Below, piece after piece: positions 59,329 through 64,000 of a stretch of 64,000 nt of DNA; the stretch's first letter is position 1, and each line of letters begins with the position of its first letter. Both the position numbers and the translations under genes were made by a program. The notes under the pieces are model-generated. The model was not told the DNA's origin, did not search any database, and worked only from the letters and a program-made list of their open reading frames with translations. Origin of the DNA: Anaeramoeba flamelloides (taxonomy: Eukaryota > Metamonada > Anaeramoebidae); assembly GCA_027625915.1 (NCBI GenBank), contig JANTQA010000060.1, positions 1,736,001-1,800,000 on the forward strand, in the 5' to 3' direction.

Positions 59329-60269
59329 AAATAATAATGCGACTGTCAATGATGATGATAAACACCAAAATCTTTATACCTATTCATGTGTTTTAAATGA
59401 AATTTTCAAAAAGTTATCGAGAGTTAATCATAAACATTAATAATTGACAAATTTTACATCAAATAAAAATTGTATATAAAATAAATATATAATTGAGTTT
59501 TTAAAAACAATTTTCAAAGAATAGAAAAATCAATTTTTATTTTATTATTTGATATTATTAATTTTTTTTTTTTCTTCTTCCTTTTCTTTCCTTTCTGTAA
59601 AATAAAATCACAAAATTTACTTTTTTTTTTGAAGAAAAATGAATCTGTTTTTGAACAGAATGAAACTTTACAACATTTTTTAACTTTTAAAATATAAAAG
59701 AGATTTTGATGATCACATCAATTATCACAATATTATCAATTATATCATGAGAAAATTATAAAATCAAGATTAGTCCTACTTTATCACGAAAAATCATAAA
59801 ATCGCAATTCATCCAACCCTATCAAGAAAAATCATAAAATCACGATAAACAACATTATTGCAAAAAAAACAAATTTTATTTTTTTGAAATCAACCTTACA
59901 AAAAATACTCATGAATTTTACAAAATCTTGTGAATTTTCCAAAGCTTTGCGACTTAAAAAATGTTAGAACGTGTTTGAAAGGTGTGTAAATTGTCTTCAA
60001 GTGTTTGAAAGTTTTGAAAGACAGAAAACTTTAAGAAATGGCATGAGACTGTTTGTAGTCGAAAAAATTGATTTTTCGTTTCATTTTTTTTTTTTACAAA
60101 ATAAACAATCTCAAACGAATTTTATTATCAATCTAATAATTACCTATTTCATCAATATACTTGAATGTAAAATCGATGTGATGATATCAAAAATTGTGAC
60201 TCACCTGAAAAAAAAAATTTAAAACAAAAACATATTCTTTTTTATTCGAGAACAACTAATAATTGTAAA
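59329..60269. other. 3' flank of the DENN gene
   Basis: Repeated AATCATAAAATC(A/G)CGAT-type units near 59745-59850. The 83-codon frame at 59971-60222 is not recognisable. Confidence 0.35.
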
Positions 60270-60800
60270 TTTGATTTCTAATTCAGTTTTAAATTGTAAT
60301 AAATACAAAAAATTTTGATATTTGAAAAATTAAAAAAAAATAAAACCAAAAACAAAAAAAATAGATTAAAATTTTTGAAATTAACATTACCGATTGTTTG
60401 TAACTGAACTTGATGAAAACAAGTTAAGAAGAGGTTTATTTGCTAAAAAATATATATCGTTTTAGAAAGAGATTACATTCTAACAATTTTTTTTATGTCT
60501 ATTGGTATTGTAAAAGTTCTTTTTTTGTCAACTTGATCTTTTGCAAAAAAAAAAGTTTCTTATAAAAAAAAAAAAAAGAAAAAAAAAGTAAATAACTAAA
60601 AGTATTGAAAATACATATTTGAAAAAAGCAAAAAAAAAATGAGGAAAATAGAAAAAAAAATTACTAATGGGTAGAAATGTTTTGAATCGAAAAATTGGAA
60701 ATTATTATTTATAAGAATCTGAAATAAAACTCAACTTTTTTAATAATATGATAATAAAAGCCAATGTATTTTAAAAAGGGTTGATATTATGAAAGTTTCT
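60270..60800. repeat. Family F dispersed repeat, copy 4
   Basis: TGTCAACTTGATCTTTTGCAAAA, an A/G tract, then GGAAATTATTATTTATAAGAATC and AAATAAAACTC occur in the same order as 2870-3305. Diverged. Confidence 0.45.
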
Positions 60801-61132
60801 TGAACAATTTTGTTAAAATTGTTTTATAAAATGTATATAAAAGAAGTTTTTTATTTGAAAAATTCAAATTTTAATTTCTTCTCTTTTTAGAAATTTTTAT
60901 TCTATTACAAAATGTCATGATTTTTAATATATGTTTTCAGATCACAATATAATTTTATGATAGAAATTAAAGTATATGGCAGAAAATGGATTTTATGTCT
61001 TTCATAGATTTTACCATAGGATTCGAAATGTTATACATTTCTTTATAATTATTCTAATTTCTACTATCTAACGAAAATTTGGGTATAGGGTTTTTGTTAG
61101 GGAAATTTTTCTTTTTTGTAATCATGAGGATT

Positions 61133-61177
<45 letters not shown>

Positions 61178-61663
61178 TATGTATGTGTGAGGATAGGTTA
61201 CTACTTCTACTTAGATAACTATTTTTCAGTTTTTTTATATATTGGTTTTAGCTTTTAATTTATTACTTAAGTATTGTGTTACAGTTCGAATTAAAATAAT
61301 TTAAAAAAAAAAATAATAATAAAATTTTTTTAATAACGGTGGAATTTTAAAAATTGTATTTTTGCTTTCAAAAAATATAGATAATTTACGTTACCCCCCT
61401 AAATCCAAATAAAAAAGGTTTTTAATTTCTTACTAATAAATAAATTTTCCCAAATTTTTGATCATTTAGTAAAATTTTTTTTTATTGAGGATCTTCAATT
61501 TATATGACGAATTGGTCTAATTTTTATTAGTCACCATTTTTTTTTTCAGAGACGTAAAACCCAAAACGAAAATATATCACAAGATTATAAGAACAAGTTT
61601 AAAAGTTATGGTATTTTATCGTGATGAAAGTACCTTGAAAAATGAAAATATTTTTTTGATATA
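60801..61663. other. A/T-rich spacer
   Basis: A T-run followed by (GT)n and GTATGTATGTG at 61137-61188. No gene is seen. Confidence 0.35.
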
Positions 61664-61864
61664 ATCAGTTCCACTTTTAAGATACAAAAAAATCTCAAAT
61701 TAAGGTCAAAAATTCAAATTCTAGAAAAATAATTTTCAGATAATAGTTACAATAATTTGAATAAAAAACAATTCCAAAAAATAAGGTTTTTTAATTTGAG
61801 ATTTGTTTTTTTTTCCTTACATTTTGTTGAAAGTTTGTGTCTTGGAAGTGAAACTGAATATAAT
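61664..61864. repeat. Family E MITE, copy 2 (CAGT inverted ends)
   Basis: CAGTTCCACTTTTAAGATAC at the left pairs with TGTCTTGGAAGTGAAACTG at the right. Inner CTCAAATTA and TAATTTGAGA pair perfectly. TA-containing sequence flanks both ends (ATATAAT on the left, AATATAATG on the right). Confidence 0.8.
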
Positions 61865-62239
61865 GTTAATTGCAAAATAATCAAGATCAAATTTTTCATT
61901 CAGTTTTCCAAAAAAAATCATATTTATCAAGAATTAAAATAAGTCTACAAGGCCACCAATTTGAAAATGAAAATTAATACCTAGCTAGTTTACATAATTA
62001 AAATTTTGAATTTTAACATAATTTTTGAACCTTTTTTTGGAAAGATGAATGAAAATTGTTTTCAATTTATTTTACAACAAAAGTATTTAACAATTTGTCT
62101 ACCTTAAAGACTTTTATTTTTTAAATACAAATTATTTAAATATATTAATTTTGTTAACTTACTAAAGAGGAATAAGACAGAACTGTTTTAATTGAACTAT
62201 ATATTTTTAAATCGCAAAGAGAAAAAATTTCAAATTATT
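61865..62239. other. A/T-rich spacer
   Basis: No gene, RNA or pairable repeat is seen. Confidence 0.35.
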
Positions 62240-62704
62240 TCTCTACAGTTATCAAAATAATGCGTACACAAAGACTATAATCCAAGTTTCAAAATATTAT
62301 CCGTGTTTTTGCTTCTTGTACCAAGGTAACATTCAATGTACTACCAAATCGTATCATTAAGTTCAAATAATTTAGAAAGTAAAGGTTGGTTATTTTGTGT
62401 AAAATTTAAATTATTCATTCAAATAGTCTAAAAATTTTCTATAATATTGACAATTTTTATGAATTTTTTATTTTTTTGATGATAAAAATTATCTCTTAAA
62501 AAATTATTCTATTTTTTGAGATAAATTGTACAATTTGATCCTTCATTATTAGAATTTCTTTTTAAATAATAGAACTTCAAGAAACCAATACCATATTTTT
62601 TAGGGTTTTTTATCAGTTTCTTTGATTGGTTAATGTATAGGTTTTCTATAACAAAAAAATAGACTTTTTATTTTGAAACACACAGTAAATTTTTTTGCAC
62701 GCTT
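62240..62704 (+). repeat. Family D MITE, copy 3
   Basis: Starts TTATCAAAATAATGCGTACA and ends GCACGCTTTATTTTGACTC. The reverse of the end (GAGTCAAAATAAAGCGTGC) matches the start of copy 1, giving the clearest terminal inverted repeat of the family, about 17-20 bases. Confidence 0.78.
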
Positions 62705-63406
62705 TATTTTGACTCTAATATTTTCCTTTTTTTGAAATAAAAAGAATTCCAAAGAAATTAATTCTGAGTTGTCATCTCGATTTATTTGGTTTAGCACTTT
62801 TATCTGAGATATTTTCTTGAAAATAAATTGGTGGTATTAAGTACCTTAAATTAACATTAGATTTCAGAATAATTGAAAAACGGAAAAATTAAATGAAATT
62901 TTAATCCCATTTAAATTTCAAATACCCAAAAAGTTTAATTCTTTTTCATTTGGTAAACTGCCTCTCAGTTATTGGAGTAGGCCCATTCTTAAAAAGATAT
63001 AAAGGAAACAAAACAAAAAATCAGTAAACATATAGATTTTTTTTTGCAATTAATTATCTTTTTTCTAATTTTTTTTTCTATCGGACAACTTACCGAAATT
63101 TAGCACCTTTCTGATGATCCCGATTTTACCCAAAAAAAGTTTTTTAGGATAAAGTAATTTCAAACAAACCAAATTGTCACAAGACAAATAAATTTTAACA
63201 AGGACATGGTGTCGAGTTATAAATCCACAAATTGAAATTTTACTGGAAAAAAATGTTTTTGTGACTGTGATTAACGAAACAAAAAACCTCATATTCCCAT
63301 CACAAATATTAACTTGCTGTTTAAAAAGATGAACTTTATGAGAAAGTCTGTAAAAGTATAAGTATTAACTATTTTTTTTTAATTTGTTTTAAGTTTTGGT
63401 TTTTAA
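62705..63406. other. Spacer upstream of the small gene at 63407
   Basis: A 75-codon minus-strand frame at 63065-63292 shows no recognisable family. Nothing else is seen. Confidence 0.35.
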
Positions 63407-63860
63407 ATGGCATACCGCTCATTTGTTCCATTTGATTATGACAAATTCAGCTCTTTGTTTGACATCAGCTCTTTTGCTGAGCCTAACCATTCTCCAGCAT
63501 TTCATAAACCATACTCTTCGCCTTACTCTGACTTTGGATATGAATTGCTTCAACCCGGTTCAGAAGATGAGTTAATTCCAAAAACTTTCAAACACAAACC
63601 AAGATCGAAATTTCGATCGAAATTCAGATCAAAAAAAAAACGTAAAAAAAACAAGAACCGTGAAAATTATTTCCAACACCTCCCTGACGAAAGTAAATCT
63701 TTCATTTTTTATTTTTTTCAAATAAGAATAAATTTTGGTGCTCTAGTTGTACTAAAAATAAAAAAAAAAAAAAAAAAAAAAAAGAAATTTTGAAGTTTGG
63801 TTACAACAAAAATTTTGATTATTTCTCTTTGTTTTTCCAACAGAAAATTTCAAAAAATAA
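63407..63860 (+). CDS. Small unrecognised basic protein, two exons
   Basis: Exon 63407-63692, donor GTAAAT, intron 63693-63843 ending CCAACAG, exon 63844-63860 with TAA; 100 residues. The N-terminal half is rich in Ser, Phe, Tyr and Pro (MAYRSFVPFDYDKFSSLFDI, then SPAFHKPYSSPYSDFGYELL). The middle is a basic run made of repeated RSKFRSK units and KKKRKKNKN, a possible nuclear or RNA-binding segment. Without splicing the frame would run into a poly-Lys stretch from an A-run, which argues for the intron. Codon use is coding-like. No family is recognised, and a different downstream acceptor beyond the window cannot be excluded. Confidence 0.65.
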
Positions 63861-64000
63861 GAATGCAAATTACCAAATAAAAAAAAAAACAAATTAAAAT
63901 TTAATTCCGTTTGGTAAAAGAAAATTAAAATTTTTTCTTTTTATGAACCAATTTTATCATTGGTGTGAATCGAAAATCCCAAGATCCACCTGAAATTCTA

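Overview
The window looks like nuclear DNA of an AT-rich, intron-bearing microbial eukaryote. The standard genetic code is used: every recognisable gene ends in TAA or TAG at the expected place, and introns run GT to AG. Coding regions stand out as islands of higher complexity in a background of poly-A/T, (AT)n and purine runs. Proteins carry long K/E, K/N, N, D and G/R low-complexity tracts. The gene set (TRIP12/UFD4-type HECT ligase, DENN-PH Rab GEF, LRR-BTB protein, SIRT7-type sirtuin, organellar thioredoxin) suits a free-living amoeboid or flagellate protist. Anaeramoebae or a similar lineage would fit, but that is a guess from style, not a phylogenetic result.

Layout: 1193-8409 (+) is a four-exon lysine 6-transaminase gene with two introns of 2.5 and 3.2 kb. 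11543-17401 (-) is an uninterrupted 1952-residue HECT E3 ligase. 21923-22983 (+) is a two-exon sirtuin. 28086-28502 (+) is a thioredoxin with a probable organelle presequence. 32002-33861 (-) is an unrecognised, probably nuclear protein. 35290-35672 (-) may be a tiny two-exon gene. 40764-43412 (-) is an LRR-BTB protein with a myristoylation-type start. 48871-59094 (+) is a DENN-PH protein assembled here from four exons, one intron being 4.7 kb. 63407-63860 (+) is a small gene with one short intron.

The rest, more than half of the window, is non-coding and heavily seeded with dispersed elements. By eye I can pair up at least eight short repeat families, called A to H here. Several have clear terminal inverted repeats: B (foldback, about 100-bp arms), C (about 530 bp, palindromic Tc1-like ends), D (about 470 bp) and E (about 200 bp, ends in CAGT). 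Others are modular hairpins (A), purine-rich (F), partial foldbacks (G) or SINE-like (H). A fossil LINE lies in the third-exon-side intron of the DENN gene and itself contains copies of families D and A. A Tc1-like transposase remnant sits between two family C copies.

The genes do not form a pathway or operon. They are unrelated housekeeping and signalling genes. The most interesting points are the bacterial-type lysine transaminase carrying large introns, the DENN gene whose domains are split by transposon-filled introns, and the set of short inverted-repeat elements.
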